64,000 nt of DNA, taken from positions 63,979,043 through 64,043,042 of the forward strand of contig OZ024875.1 in assembly GCA_964017185.1 (NCBI GenBank). The letters run 5' to 3'. Below the pieces are notes generated by a model, which was given only the letters and a program-made list of their open reading frames with translations, had not been told where the DNA came from and made no database searches. This document shows, piece by piece, positions 11,185 through 23,463 of this stretch. The DNA is from Rugalucina vietnamica (Eukaryota > Mollusca > Bivalvia > Lucinida > Lucinidae). The position numbers and the translations under genes are program-made. Positions within the stretch are counted from its first letter, which is position 1; the number at the start of each line of letters is the position of its first letter.

Positions 11185-11607
11185 GAAATATCATAAAAAG
11201 GCATTTGATAATACGGTAATGGTTTGTTCAAAGCATCGTCAGTTGGCGAGTTGGTCAAATATGTGCCAAATTATACTATTTTTCCTGGATAAGCTGAATT
11301 AATGGCAAGTTTAACGATGTAACTGAGCCCGAACCTAAGGGACGATTTAAAATTTTGTAATCTACAACAAAAGTATCTTATTTCACATAAAGTAATATGA
11401 GAAAAAGTAACCCTAGTACAATCGTCCTAATATCCCGTATGTGACAATAATAACGTTCCGTTGGACGTAGCACGGCATGCACCATGTAACTTAATTTGAC
11501 ATGAGTAATGCAGAGTTACAGTTGATGCGTGGTGTTTGAGCAATAGAAGAAACAAAATTTTAAGACAAACAGACTATATGCAAATGCAATTTTCTGGCAA
11601 AAAGATA

Positions 11608-11892
11608 AAAAGGTACAAGTAGGCAAAGATCAGGAAAAGGCGCAATCAGTAAAAGATTCCCACTCCAAAAACCTAGGTGGGAAAAAACCAAACTAACAAT
11701 CAGGTACTTATACCATGAAACATACCGTAAGCCGAATGAGCAGCTATTTTCCCAATAGGTGGCCACTCAGTTACCTTAACTTAACTAAAAATATGAAAAC
11801 ATACATAAGGCGCCAACAGCACAAAAAAAATTTAAACACCAAGACATAAAACAAAAAGAACCACTACAGAAGTATCGACTTGGAACGATCAA
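11608..11892 (-). mobile_element. Penelope-like element, 3' tail
   Basis: Inverted tail copy, truncated inside the 'agaagtatcgacttggaacg' segment. It lies in the putative 5'-UTR intron or promoter region of the TRIM-like gene. Confidence 0.8.
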
Positions 11893-13235
11893 AAGTCTAC
11901 ATCAAACTACTGATGTAATTATTACGATGAAATGATTTCAAAAGAAATGAAAATGAATACAGAAGAGGAAAATGAAAACGAGTCAAAGGTAATGTGGTCC
12001 GGTTCTGTTCTTAGCGTCTATGATGCAGCTCTAAAGAAGAGAGTTCTACATTTAAGGGAAACGGGAAACAAATGTAATGATTCCTAGTTTGGAGCTAACG
12101 CTTTTAATAAATACGTCAACAGGTTGCACTAGTAGTATAAACAGGTGAAACCACGAACTGGTTCTTTCATTCGAATAAGTGCCTGGTGTTATTTTCGAGA
12201 ATATCCATCGAGAGTTTCAAAACAGATTTCAGAAGGAATGTCATGCAATGTCCACCAGCCCTACGTCTTTGTTTGAGAATAAAATATAAAAACTAGATAA
12301 AAAAGTAATGAATACAGAGGAACCGAAAAATCGTACTAGACACACTGACACAGCCAAGACAAATTATAACAGCAATCAAGTTGGATCAGGGTGGGGGCGG
12401 GGGTCAAGGTTAGTTAGATGGTCACCCAGTTAGCTTCAACCAACGCTGTTGTGCAAACTAAGAATCATAGAACCACACTGAAATGGCCCGTAGTAAGACG
12501 TTACTGGGGTGCGCGTAGTTTGAATATGGTTACTGGCTCCTTAATCTGTAGTATAATCGTGGATTTTCATAGCTGGAATGAAGACTCTCCAGAAAACAGC
12601 GAATCACATATAGCACTGAGAAATCGAAGACACAAATATTTACATGCACGTGTATTTTAACGAAAAGGAGACGTACCGTTTGATTCTTGAGATAATAGTG
12701 CGAATTGTTTTGCGTGGATGTTTCATGTTTTTACGCAAATTAAACTTTATCCAAGAGAAAGTTTCCAAGGTTCCGAACACAGAAGTCTCCCTTCTCTTAC
12801 ACTGGTGAAATAAATCAAATAATTGAAATGTGTGTCTCTTTTCAGAAATAGTGCAGTAACTTTACCACGATACAAGGTCACATTCGCAAAATATCCAGTT
12901 TTGCTTTTTTCGGTCACAACACAAAATACAGAACAAGGTCGTTTTTTATGGTGGAACACAAACTATTTTAAAATATTTTCATAATTTAGAACATCTGTGT
13001 TACAGTTTGGATCACTTTCTCTGAAATCGGATCTAGTTATTCTATTTCAAAAAAAAATTTGGTTTGGATTTCCTAAGGTCAAGACAGTATCTTCTGCTTG
13101 GATTGCAAACCATATCCAAGTGTTTTTATTATTTTTATCAAACAAGACGTCCTGAAAAATAGCTAACCAACCATGAAAACTGAATGGAAGAAAGTGAACG
13201 AGAAATTCACAATAAAGTGCCTTTGACGACAGTTT
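11893..13235. other. No gene recognised
   Basis: Several short open frames occur on both strands, but none resembles a known family, is bounded by splice sites, or shows coding-like composition. No repeat family from elsewhere in the window is evident. It may hold the non-coding first exon of the TRIM-like gene. Confidence 0.4.
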
Positions 13236-13312
13236 AGCGGAATGGCACAATAGTCACTAGTAGGCTAGAACTTTGGGCCGAGGGGTCCCTAGTTCGATCC
13301 CGTCATTGTGTC
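13236..13312 (+). mobile_element. Possible SINE head
   Basis: A tRNA-like segment with a degenerate A box (TGGCACAATAGTCACTAGTA) and a good B box (AGTTCGATCCCG). The A box departs from consensus, so this is a weak call. Confidence 0.45.
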
Positions 13313-13769
13313 ACGTGACAAGAGTCGCATTTCAAAAGCCTCTGAGATAATGTTCAAACATTGATCGATTCAGAACAATGTAGCACCAAATGCTATTTCG
13401 TTATTGGATCAAACAGTGCAAAAACTTAGGTCCAGCCAGATGTGCCCGATACATGTAAGCTCCTATATGCAGAAAGCAAACAGAAGAACTCCAGCTCAGT
13501 AGCAAAAATGCAGGGGACAATGCAATACGTTGCGCAATTATTTGTAAGCTATGACCTAATAATAAGTACAAACAAAGAGGTAGTACAAGTCACACGACCC
13601 TCCATGAGCTGCCTAGGTGAACAACCGCAACAAATAGATTCACAATCAACACCTGGAAAGTCGTCAAAAACGAATGGTCAAAAGTTAAAGTGCCTTTTTC
13701 AAATGCAATGCACTGCAATGCAATGTACAACGATGGATGAGGGAGTCACTCCTAATAAAAATTAAAACT

Positions 13770-13925
13770 GAGATCCTTGAAGAGCAGTGAACACATTAAT
13801 GAGAAAGGGGATGGGCCATACCGCGGTTTCGACTATTTAAGTCTCGCCAGTGACCAATAGATTTGGCAACATGGAGCCAAAGAGAATTACTGAAATTTTG
13901 CAACTTTAAAACTGCGAATGCCAGT
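13770..13925 (-). repeat. Repeat family E copy
   Basis: Carries the family phrase 'aatgagaaaggggatgggcc' and 'aactgaaattttgcaacttt'-like sequence, the reverse complement of the copies at 38.9 and 39.3 kb. It is non-coding; open frames in it are chance. Confidence 0.7.
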
Positions 13926-14165
13926 GTGACACTTGTAAGACTCCGTGAACTTCGAATGTCGCACGGGGAGAGAAATGGAATCAAATTTCACATCAAGCAA
14001 ACAGTTGACAAAACTCTCGAGCTGCCAACCCTCTTATATGCTTTCGAGGCACGGACAGTACCAACGGTATGCAAAGAGACTTAAAACCATTCGAAGAAAA
14101 CTGGAAAAAAAAATCGTTTGGCAAGACAGGATTAAAAAACTATGGTTCACTTTATTTGGCATGTA

Positions 14166-14514
14166 ATGACAGAAAAAGGTACAAGTAGGCAAAGATCAGG
14201 AAAAGGCGCAATCAGAAAAAGATTCCCACTCCAAAAACCGAGGTGGGAAAAAACCAAACCAACAATCAGGTACTTATACCATGAAACATATCGTAAGCCG
14301 AATGAGCAGCTATTTTCCCAATAGGTGGCCACTCAGTTACCTTAACTAAAAATATGAAAACATACATAAGGCGCCAACAGCACAAAAAAAAATTTTCAAA
14401 CACCAAGACATAAAACGAAAAGAACCACCACAGAAGTATCGACTTGGAACGATCAGTAACACAAAGTTACTGGCGGGCTTAAACCGGTTTTACATGGCCA
14501 TAACCTCACCCTCA
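14166..14514 (-). mobile_element. Penelope-like element, inverted 3' tail left of the RT
   Basis: A 350-bp tail in minus orientation immediately left of the plus-strand RT fragment. With the tail at 15.7-16.07 kb it forms inverted repeats around the RT, which for Penelope-like elements is a known arrangement of their pseudo-LTRs. Confidence 0.75.
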
Positions 14515-14569
14515 GCTTTTTTTCACTTCCTCTGACCAAAGTCGGTATACACTTTGGTCATGTCAGAAT

Positions 14570-15466
14570 GTGTGCGACGCCTTGTCCTATCTCCTTGATA
14601 ATATTTATATTAGATTTGGGACCAAGTTATACAGACAAATTGTTGGAATTCCGATGGGTACAAATTGCGCACCTCTCGTAGCTGATTTATTTTATACTGC
14701 TACGAAAGAGATTTCATGGATTCTCTTAACCATGATAATCAAGCTGATGTTAACGAGGCTTTCAATTCCACATCTAGGTACCTTGATGACCTTTTGAACA
14801 TTGACAACCCTTATTTTGAAGGTATGGTCAATCAAATTTATCCACCTGAACTACAGTTGAACAAAGCCAATATCTCAGATACCGAAGTCCCCTTTTTAGA
14901 TCTACATCTTTGTTGCAAATGGATTTGTTTCTTCTATAATTTATGATAAGCGCGATGACTTTGATTTTGATATAGCAAATTTTCCTTTTTTGGATGGTGA
15001 CGTTCCTCGTCGTGCTTCTTATGGTGTATACATTTCGCAACTTATTAGGTTTGCTACAGTCTGCAATCATGTTACAGACTTCAACGGTCGAAATAAATGT
15101 TTAACAGCAAAACTTCTCCAACAGGGCTATCGGTATCATAAACTTCGAAAAACCTTTTCTAAATTTTATCGTAGACACTATGAATTGATTTCCAAATATA
15201 ATGTTGGGTTAAAGACGCTTTTAAGTGAGGGCCTTTCGGAACCTGAATGTTATGGTGACTTGGTTTACAAATTTAAGAAACTTATAGGAATTAATGATTT
15301 TTCTTTTCAATTCAGAAAAATCATAACACGTATAGGTTATAACTTGAATGTTATGCGACAGTCTGCATGCTTAGTTTTTAACCCAATCATGGTTGATAAC
15401 TATGCTGTATTCTTTAATTGCACGCCGGTGGGTCGGGCGTCAGACTCTATGATGGCCCCGACTTAA
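14570..15466 (+). pseudogene. Reverse transcriptase fragment, probably Penelope-like
   Basis: Part of an RT lying over three reading frames, so broken by at least two frameshifts (near 14.70 and 14.91 kb). Motif B reads G-I-P-M-G-T-N-C-A-P at about 14,650 and the catalytic motif Y-L-D-D lies at about 14,780, both in order. The C-terminal part (14,990-15,466) is long, with a basic region. No GIY-YIG endonuclease follows the RT; the 5' part is missing, so an N-terminal endonuclease cannot be excluded. Homologous frames are abundant in mollusc and cnidarian genomes. The RT call is firm. The Penelope-like assignment rests on motif B, variable 5' truncation, and the inverted and tandem tails, and is less sure. 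Confidence 0.7.
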
Positions 15467-16075
15467 AGCTATTCATTTTAGTTGGTTGGGGCCGGAGCTT
15501 CTTGTCTGTTGCTTGGCCCACCGGGGTCCAACTGGTGTTTTTCTTTTGCTCCGGAATTAGTAAGTTATGCGGCACCGAGGGATCTCCATCGTCGGGCAGC
15601 TTACTCAATCTGTGAGTCCTGGGTTTTGATTCATCAGGATGTTTATCTTGATTTATATGTTTGTTCTTGATGATTGATTGACTAGTTAGAGATTCACCAC
15701 GAGGACCGAAAAACTAACTAAATGTTATGAACCACTGCAGAAGCTGAGGGGGAGGTTAGGCGCCGGTTTAAGCCCGCCAGTAACTTTGTGTTACTGATCG
15801 TTTCAAGGCGATACTTCTGTGGTGGTTCTTTTTGTTTTATGTCTTGGTGTATTTTTGTGTGCTGTTGGCGCCTTATGTGTGTTTTCATAGTTTTAGTTAA
15901 GTTAAGGTAACTGAGTGGCCACCTATTTGGGAAAATAGCTGCTCATTCGGCTTACGATATGTTTCATGGTATAAGTACCTGATTGTTAGTTTGGTTTTTT
16001 CCCACCTAGGTTTTTGGAGTGGGAATCTTTTTCTGATTGCGCCTTTTCCTGATCTTTGCCTACATGTACCTTTTT
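15467..16075 (+). mobile_element. 3' untranslated region of the RT element
   Basis: Follows the RT stop codon directly and ends at 'gatctttgcctacatgtacc', the same terminus as a dozen truncated copies in this window. This copy links those fragments to their parent element. The segment with 'ctccatcgtcgggcagctta' recurs inverted at 19.0 and 49.05 kb. Confidence 0.8.
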
Positions 16076-17289
16076 CAGACACAGACGTCGTGAAGAAGGC
16101 AGGGATGCAAAGCGTACATCCGCTCTAAATGATGGACTGCCCATATTATAAGACTCATGACTGTCTAATAAGCGCTTTCAAAGAATTACACGAATGAGCG
16201 GTCAGTTGGCCGGGGAAAACGCTACAAAACAACCTCAAAGCTTCACTTGTGACGGAAAGATTTCAATGTACCAACAGAGTCTTGTGAATATTGCTACACA
16301 GGACAGAAAACAATTGCAATGTCTCATCGATAAAGGAGCAGCTATATGCGAATAAAAGAATGTGTAAAAATGTATGAGTACTTAAAAACTAAATGAAAAT
16401 TGTTCGTCTTATGTGGACGCAAATTTAACATTGGTATATTGTAATTTGATCCTCTGACATCAATTGATGGCGAGAATGACAATGTTATTTTAGTTTCCTT
16501 CCATCATACACATTGAACATTGACCATACAAATAAATAAATGGCCACTTACCTAAAATACTCATCTATAAAAGCCTCCGATCCTCGTGACGACATAAATG
16601 CTTATTAAACAAGAGATCGCTTCAATATTATACCAGATTTTCGTGAAATTGGAACCTACTGTAGGGGATTGTACAAGTGGAAACCAACAATGTGTGTCAT
16701 CCGGATAGAATTTCACGAAACCTGAAACAACGCCATGGGTCATATGTTAGACCTACTGTTTTTTACTGAAAATTTAGAATAACACCTGTTAAACATTTTG
16801 CAAGTGGCAGGACCCGTGGTGACCCTGAGTTTATATTAGGCAGGTTTAAGTCGGTGAAGGTTAAAGGCATGGCCGTCGAGCTTTGAGGTAACAACCAAAT
16901 TCAGTTTCATTTCGAAACATGATACAATAGCTATATATTAGGGTTTCTGTATTAGATGTATGTTTGAATTGATATGAAATTTGCGTATGTACACGGGCTG
17001 TCACAACTTCTTAGATGAAGACAACTCAGGCCTATCCATCTAACCAGATCATGTAAAATGCGGCAAAAATAGTCTGACGCGAAGTTCAGTGTTTTTCTTG
17101 ACCAGACATGAAGCACTTACTCCAGTTTTCACCAGCAAGTCCTACAAATTGAAGCAGTTGCTGTCTGTTTCCAGAGTAAAAGTATTTTAGTTGTTGTGCC
17201 TCAGCTCATGTTTGCATTAACAATTTTCAAGCCTGAACGAAAATTTCTGCTTTGTCTCGTATTCCGCAATACTATATATGTAATATCCA
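16076..17289. other. No gene recognised
   Basis: Contains no supported gene. The portion next to 17,290 is likely the 3' UTR of the minus-strand propeller gene. Confidence 0.4.
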
Positions 17290-18222
17290 CTATATTTTGT
17301 AGCGATGGATGCAATTAATGCTATCAGTTTTGGGGTCATTTAGGCTAGTTGTTAGCAAGAACTCATTTGTCCTCACATTAAATTCCATCGAACATGGCTT
17401 CTTTAATCCATCATTTCTATCTAACAGTAATATTTCGTTATTCACTTCTCTTCCGATCACCGAGATTTCGCCTGAGTCGTAGCAAATATAGATGTTATCA
17501 AAATCATCCAGTGTTACGCCTCTTGGTTCGCCATATTGTGCGTCGTACACGCGTTCCACTCTACCCGTACGAGCGTCAAGCCCAGTTAGCGCCAGTCTAT
17601 CCTCGTCAGAGATCACCACCCGATGCCCGTCAGACGTCGGAGAACTGGTGATAAAATATGGATTTTCAAAAAGGACCGTATCATCAGAGCCGGCAGCAAC
17701 GGACCACATAACGTCACCACTAATGGTTATTGATTTCACAGTGCGTGGTTCAGTCGCACAAGTTATAATTAGATTGTCCTTGTAAGAAGTAATCGCCCAG
17801 ACGTTATATTCAAGTTTTATCGTGTCGAGCAATTTTAGTTCGTCTGTGTCGGTGATTCTGACGATCCCTATCTGCTGGAACCACATGCAGACGGCAAATT
17901 TGGACGCGCTGAAGACAGCCACGTCGCTTGGCTTCTCCGGAACAGTAAGTGATGATAGAAAAGTTCCCTTATCGGAAAACAATTTCACATTGCTGTTGTT
18001 TCGGTCAGCCACTACTATTTTACCATCCCAAGTGAGGTCCAAACCCGTCATCAGGCAGTTGTTTGTATCGCTTTCCAGTACCTTCGCGTGAAATGGCGGT
18101 AACTTGTTCAGTGTGTATGGAGAATTTACACGAGATGACGTGACATCTTGTTTCTTCGGTGTTTCTTCTGAATTCTTTCCTTTGCCAGGAGCCCACCAAG
18201 CGCCCTGTCTTCCAGAGGCCAT
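17290..18222 (-). CDS. NHL-like beta-propeller protein, TRIM-like paralogue without B-boxes
   Basis: A 310-residue protein whose residues about 40-310 align over their whole length with the propeller of the 723-residue gene at 9.0-11.2 kb. Shared landmarks include a D-R-N-N motif near the start, Y-N-V-W-A-I against Y-S-V-W-G-I, I-I-T-C against I-V-T-C, and G-V-T...C-Y-D-S-G near the end. The first ~35 residues are a Lys/Ser/Thr-rich leader unrelated to B-boxes. A splice acceptor (minus 'gtttttcag|aATGG') sits one base before the ATG, as in the paralogue, so I take this as the natural start of a single coding exon. The two genes are 6.1 kb apart on the same strand: a tandem duplication followed by loss, or gain in the other copy, of the TRIM part. 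Function unknown; a ligand-binding propeller with no visible catalytic site. Confidence 0.85.
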   Translation of the reverse strand: MASGRQGAWWAPGKGKNSEETPKKQDVTSSRVNSPYTLNKLPPFHAKVLESDTNNCLMTGLDLTWDGKIVVADRNNSNVKLFSDKGTFLSSLTVPEKPSDVAVFSASKFAVCMWFQQIGIVRITDTDELKLLDTIKLEYNVWAITSYKDNLIITCATEPRTVKSITISGDVMWSVAAGSDDTVLFENPYFITSSPTSDGHRVVISDEDRLALTGLDARTGRVERVYDAQYGEPRGVTLDDFDNIYICYDSGEISVIGREVNNEILLLDRNDGLKKPCSMEFNVRTNEFLLTTSLNDPKTDSINCIHRYKI

Positions 18223-18223
18223 T

Positions 18224-18225
18224 CT
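18224..18225 (-). promoter_or_regulatory. 3' splice site one base before the ATG
   Basis: Minus-strand 'ccgtttttcag|aATG' predicts a 5'-UTR intron ending here. The position relative to the start codon is identical in the TRIM-like paralogue. Confidence 0.65.
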
Positions 18226-18505
18226 GAAAAACGGAATTTATACGATTCATGAAAGAACACTATCTAGAAAGACAACATGGTAACGTTAAGGGACAATGGA
18301 CCACTATTGTATGAGTTTTCAACAAGGTGGAGTGCAAGCTGGATAAAAAAAAACGATAAACAAAGTAATACCTGTCACGCATATAATAATCTTGACATGT
18401 CTGTGCAAAATATATCGACGACAGACCGAGAATGGTGATATTATTCATCTCTTCAAGATCAGATTCTGGCGTTTCTACATCTGGGTCAAGACGAGATTAG
18501 GGAAA

Positions 18506-19080
18506 GGTACAAGTAGGCAACGACAGGATAGGACGCGATAAAAAAAAAAAAGATTCCCACTCCAAAAACCGGGAAAAACTAAATTTACAATCAGGTACTT
18601 ATACCATGAAAACATATCGTAAGCCGAATGAGCAGCTTTTTTCCCAATAGGTGGCCACTCAGCTACCTAAACTTAACTAAAAATATGAAGACATACATAA
18701 GGCGCCAACAGCACAAATCAATTTAAACACTAAGACATAATACAATAAGAACCACCACAGAAGTATCGCCTTGGAACGATCAGTAATATAAAATTACTGG
18801 CGGGCTTAAACCGCTTTTACAGGTACCTAACCCCACCCTCAGCTTCTGCAGTGGTTCACAACATTTAGTTAGTTGTTCGGTCCTCGTAGTGAATGTCTAA
18901 CTAGTCAATGAATCATCATGGACAAACAAATAAACTCCATGATGAATCAAAAACGAGGACACAGATTGAGTAAGCTGCCCGACGATGGAGATCCCTGGGC
19001 ACCCAATAACTTACTAACTCCGGAGCAAAAGAAAAACACCAGTTGAACCCCGGTGGGCCAAGCACCAGACAAGTCAGTTT
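18506..19080 (-). mobile_element. Penelope-like element, long 3' tail copy
   Basis: Begins at 'ggtacaagtaggcaacgaca' and extends through the whole 3' UTR to the segment 'ccccggtgggccaagcacca', stopping before any RT sequence. It is more diverged than the 48.6-kb copy. Confidence 0.8.
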
Positions 19081-20235
19081 ATTTTCTTTTTTACATACCT
19101 AAATTTAAATAATAGATCTACGTTATGTTGAATCAACCATAGAACTGCCGTCGGTACACGCGGTACCGGTGTACATAAAATTGATTCAAAATTGTCAAAA
19201 CAGCATTTAACTCACCTGTTAAAGTGTCCTTATTCCATTTTCAATTTACATAGTTAACGCATTGCATGTTTAAATATTGAGAAATACTGACTATTGATCG
19301 ATTTTATTTATTTTACAAAATCGATTTTAAGCAAATTTATACGTATGCTTTATCGGTGAAAAAACAGTCTCTTCGGATTCAACAGGAAGATATAATGTTC
19401 TAGCCAATGGTTCTAATATAAGTTAATGTCTTGTCGAATGACAAAAAGCACAAATCGTCACTGCTTTTAATGTGCATGGTCTCACAATATGAGTTCATAT
19501 GAGACTACATGTAACGACATGGTTCGAGCATCCGCTGCAGCAGCGGTAGGCACTGGCCGCGTCCGATACCTAAGGAGTTTAAAATGGCATATGTGGCTAC
19601 CTTGGTTGGCGTTCAGCATTATAGGGCAAGCAATGACACGTGTTGGTGACTAATGTTCATCCACGTAGTATGTAGGCCTACAGGACCTAAGCAAACTAAC
19701 GGTTCTGGACATTTTACTTGATCAAAAAGTGACGGTACCAATTATTTATAGATGGCAGACAGATGCCAGAACATGGATCACTATAATCTCACCTTGTGAA
19801 CCTGACCAATCTGGCGAGCTAAGACGGCATTTACCTTGCATTTAAACATCTTTTTACTTAATTATGCAGAAAACCATGCATCCTAGAAGGTGGAGATGTC
19901 GTTTTCGGCGATCTAGTGTATCGGAGAAAATTCAGCATAAGGGACTCACGGAGACACTCCAACATTGGGTAAGCAGACCCTCCAAGTTCTTGGTAATTTT
20001 GATAATTTTTCAGCAGTGTAAATCAAAGTGCAGAGCAGCCTTCCAACATGGCTGCAAACATTAACGATATTGGTGTGTAGTAACTACACATGCTATGGCA
20101 GTATATAACAGTGAACCCTATAGGTTAGAAATGTCGGTGGTGTATCCATAGTAGGTTCGACCCAATACCAGTGGTACTGGTTATTGGCCCAGGGCACTCA
20201 GATTTTCTGAGTTAGGTGAGGACTTGGGTAGAAAA
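19081..20235. other. No gene recognised
   Basis: No exon or repeat family could be assigned. The sequence at 20,095-20,200 approaches the start of family C but is not clearly part of it. Confidence 0.4.
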
Positions 20236-21235
20236 TACAGGAAAGAATAAAAAACAGAGAACCAATGGTCCTGTAAACGCTCACCTGAGATCGGCTGCAT
20301 ATACCAATAAACATGTTTGAATACTATGGTATTTAACCCCAGTGCAGGGGCAGATGAAGCCCTTGGGCCGTTTTCTTTTTTCTGAATAATCAATATTCTG
20401 TCCATTTGCCAATTTCTTGCTGGCTTTTCCCTTCAACTGACATTTTAACAGTTTTTTCCCATTCAAATGCATGGGCAACCCATGTTGACCTTGCCATAAA
20501 CTTGGTCAAGGTCATCACAGGGTCATGATTTATATATACAGTGTAGTACTATAGCCATGGATGCTTCACGCCAAGTTTCATTGGAATCAATCTATTGGTT
20601 TCAAAGAAGATATTTGAAGGTTTTTACCATATATGGGCATGGCAGCCATCTTGGTCATGTGACCTAGATTATTAATATACACATTGGTTCCCCCATCCTA
20701 TAGATGCTTCACATAAAATTTGGCTTCAATTGGCCAAGAGGTTTCAGAGGAGAAGATGTTTGAATATTATGGTAATATACATGTATATTGCCCCGGTGTG
20801 TGGGCATATGAGCCCTTAGGTCCATTTTTTTTTCAGAATCATTTATATTTAGTCCTACTACCCATTTCCTGCAAGATTTTCACCTCAAATGACTTTTTAA
20901 AAGTTTTCCCCATTCCAATGCATTGGCGACCTATGATGACCTTGTCGTAAAATAGGTCAAGGTCACCACAGGGTCATGATTTATATACACATTGTAGTAC
21001 TTCAGCCATTGGTGCTTCATGCCAAGTTTCTTTGAAATTGGTCCACCAGATTCGGAGAAGAAGATTTTTGAAGGGTTTTTACCATATATGGGCATGGCAG
21101 CCATCTTGGTCATGTGAACTAGATAATTTATATATACATTAATTCCCCCATTCCATAGATGCTTCACATAAAATTTGGCTTTGATTCGCCAAGCGGTTTC
21201 AGATGAGAAGATGTTTGAATATTATGGTAATATTA
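20236..21235. repeat. Family C tandem array, left part
   Basis: About two units of a ~455-bp repeat. Each unit contains 'aggtcaaggtcatcacaggg' or a variant, 'ccatcttggtcatgtgacc', and 'tgtttgaatattatggtaat'. The array starts near 'gaccaatggtcctgtaaa' and is broken at 21,235; the missing continuation resumes at 26,285. Confidence 0.8.
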
Positions 21236-21240
21236 TACAA

Positions 21241-21380
21241 TTATTGACTTCAATGAGGTAAATATAAGGATTTATCTACCTGAAAAAGTGATATTCACCG
21301 AGGCCGGGCCGGAGGCCGAGGTGAATATCACTTTTGGGAGTAGATAAATCCTTATATCTACCGAAATTGAAGTCAATAAC
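21241..21380. repeat. 140-bp hairpin element
   Basis: A long stem: 'ttattgacttcaat' and 'taaggatttatctacc' on the left pair with 'attgaagtcaataa' and 'agataaatcctta' on the right, around a G+C-rich loop at about 21,300-21,320. It sits at the left edge of the 5-kb insertion into family C. Confidence 0.75.
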
Positions 21381-21415
21381 TATTTACTGGTCAATAACTA
21401 TTAACTAGTACCTGG

Positions 21416-21508
21416 TTGTTAGTTTGGTTTTTTCCCACCTTGGTTTTTGGAGTGGGAGTCTTTTTCTGATTGCGCCTTTTCCTGATCTTTGCCTACTTGT
21501 ACTTTTTT
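21416..21508 (+). mobile_element. Penelope-like element, short 3' end
   Basis: Only the last ~95 bp of the tail, again ending at the common terminus, followed by a T-run. Confidence 0.75.
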
Positions 21509-21832
21509 TGTTATATGACTTTTCAAGTATTTAAATGTTTATTTTATAACAAATAAATAAACAAAATCATATCAGATGTTAAAGAAGGTTAGACAATGAG
21601 GAACAATTGATTATAATTGAAAGATAAGCTTATTAGTTCTTAATAAAACCTATGTTATGCATTCTCATAAGAATCACCATGACGAGGCAATTCCAATGGG
21701 TACCAATAACATAGGTTCTTATGAAAAAAACAAACACAATTATCCCTTAATCATCACCAAGTACACCGCACTATCTAGTGCTTTGTTAGTTTGTTTACCT
21801 GTAACAGTGTGTTACTGCAAAGCATGTATAGC

Positions 21833-22640
21833 GGAGCTGCTTAGTGGGCAAATTTGAGGGAATATTTCAGTTGATGATACAAGCATGAAATTTACACCAT
21901 ATGTTCTCCAAATAATGCAAATTACAAAATGATTCCTGGCCACTTCGAATTCGGCCATTTTTAAGATGGCCGCCAAAATCCAATATGGCCGACATATTTT
22001 AGAGGGTTGGTGTAGATGATTGATCAAAAAAAAAGTACAAGTAGGCAAAGATCAGGAAAAGGCGCAATCAGAAAAAGACTCCCACTCCAAAAAACAAGGT
22101 GGGAAAAAACCAAACTAACAATCAGGTACTTATACCATGAAAACATTTCGTAAGCCGAATGAGCAGCTATTTTCCCAATAGGTGGCCACTCAGTTACTTT
22201 AACTGAACTAAAAATATGCAAACATACATAAGGCGCCAACAGCACAAAAATATTTTTAACACCAAGACATAAAACAAAAAGAACCACCACAGAAGTATCG
22301 ACTCACATTCTGATGATCACAGAACAACAATTTTGATTCCAAATTACAGCTACAGCATTGCCCTTTTGTATAAAATTCAAAAATGCAAAAAAGCTAATTT
22401 GCATATTCATGAATATTAATGAATTTCTCCATTTTATCTAAAATCAGTAGCAAAAATGTTGGAAATTGACAATTTCGTCAGTTTTAAATGTCATAACTGT
22501 TGCCTAAGTCAGATTGAGCCTTTTGTTCAACTTTATAATTGTTTTCATTAGGTATCAAGGTGAGCATTAGAATTTTCATTAATATTCATGATTTTTAAAA
22601 AAAAATGATACAGAAAATTCAGTTTCGACTTTTTAACAGA
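21833..22640. repeat. Family I, left inverted arm
   Basis: The segment from 'ggagctgcttagtgggcaaa' through 'aagatggccgccaaaatcca' is repeated inverted at 25.80-25.99 kb. Beyond that the match is interrupted by a nested Penelope-like tail (22,031-22,304) and is patchy. The two arms could be the ends of one ~4.1-kb element. Confidence 0.6.
22031..22304 (-). mobile_element. Penelope-like element, 3' tail nested in family I
   Basis: Tail copy preceded on the plus strand by an A-run, truncated in the 'agaagtatcgact' segment. It inserted into the family I arm. Confidence 0.8.
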
Positions 22641-23463
22641 ATTTTGGACTGTACGTCCACTGGTTTAGTAAAACATTCAGCTATAATAGTACATATATTA
22701 ATGTCTTTTGGTCAGAAGCAATATCACTATAGAGAAGCAAACTCTGTGTAAGATATCATTTGTGTACAAGACGGTGACGTCACAGTTAAATTTTACAGTT
22801 CGGACTGGACCTAAGTTCGGAAAATATATGGTGCCCTTCGCTTTTAAGTTATATTCGAAATATTCTATCATATGCAGCATACATTCTTGATTCTATGACT
22901 GTAAAAAACTTTCAATAACCTTTTTCTCGTCGCTGAGAACACTTCGAAAACTTTATTGTCGCGAAGTGGTCTAAATATAGACAAAAGAAATAACACATTG
23001 CTAATTCTAACACATCTTGCCTATATAAAACCGTTATATTGTGCAACACTTCATTGAAGAATAAGCGTGGCATTACTTTGCGCCAGTTCCATATCATTTG
23101 TGATGTCATCTATCATATCCCATCAAGCACCAATAGATAATGTAATGTCGTTTTAACGCATAACAAACGTAATGAATGTATGCAAATATCCGCATTACAG
23201 TCAAATATTTGGCGGGAAATCTGCAATGCAATGGTGGAAAGCTGAGAGTTATCGACAGTTTCAGCGACCTTTGCTCTTTTTATTGTGAGTTAGAAACCAA
23301 ATAGATCCGCGCTCGTGATTTGATCTTCTTTACAACTGACCTCCAAACAGTGAATTATTTCTCAACAATTCACTGCTAGAGCTGATCTATTTCTAGCAAA
23401 CATGCCCACAATATGCTGCTTATGATAGAATATATGGAAACCATTGTTCTTTAATTATTAAAC

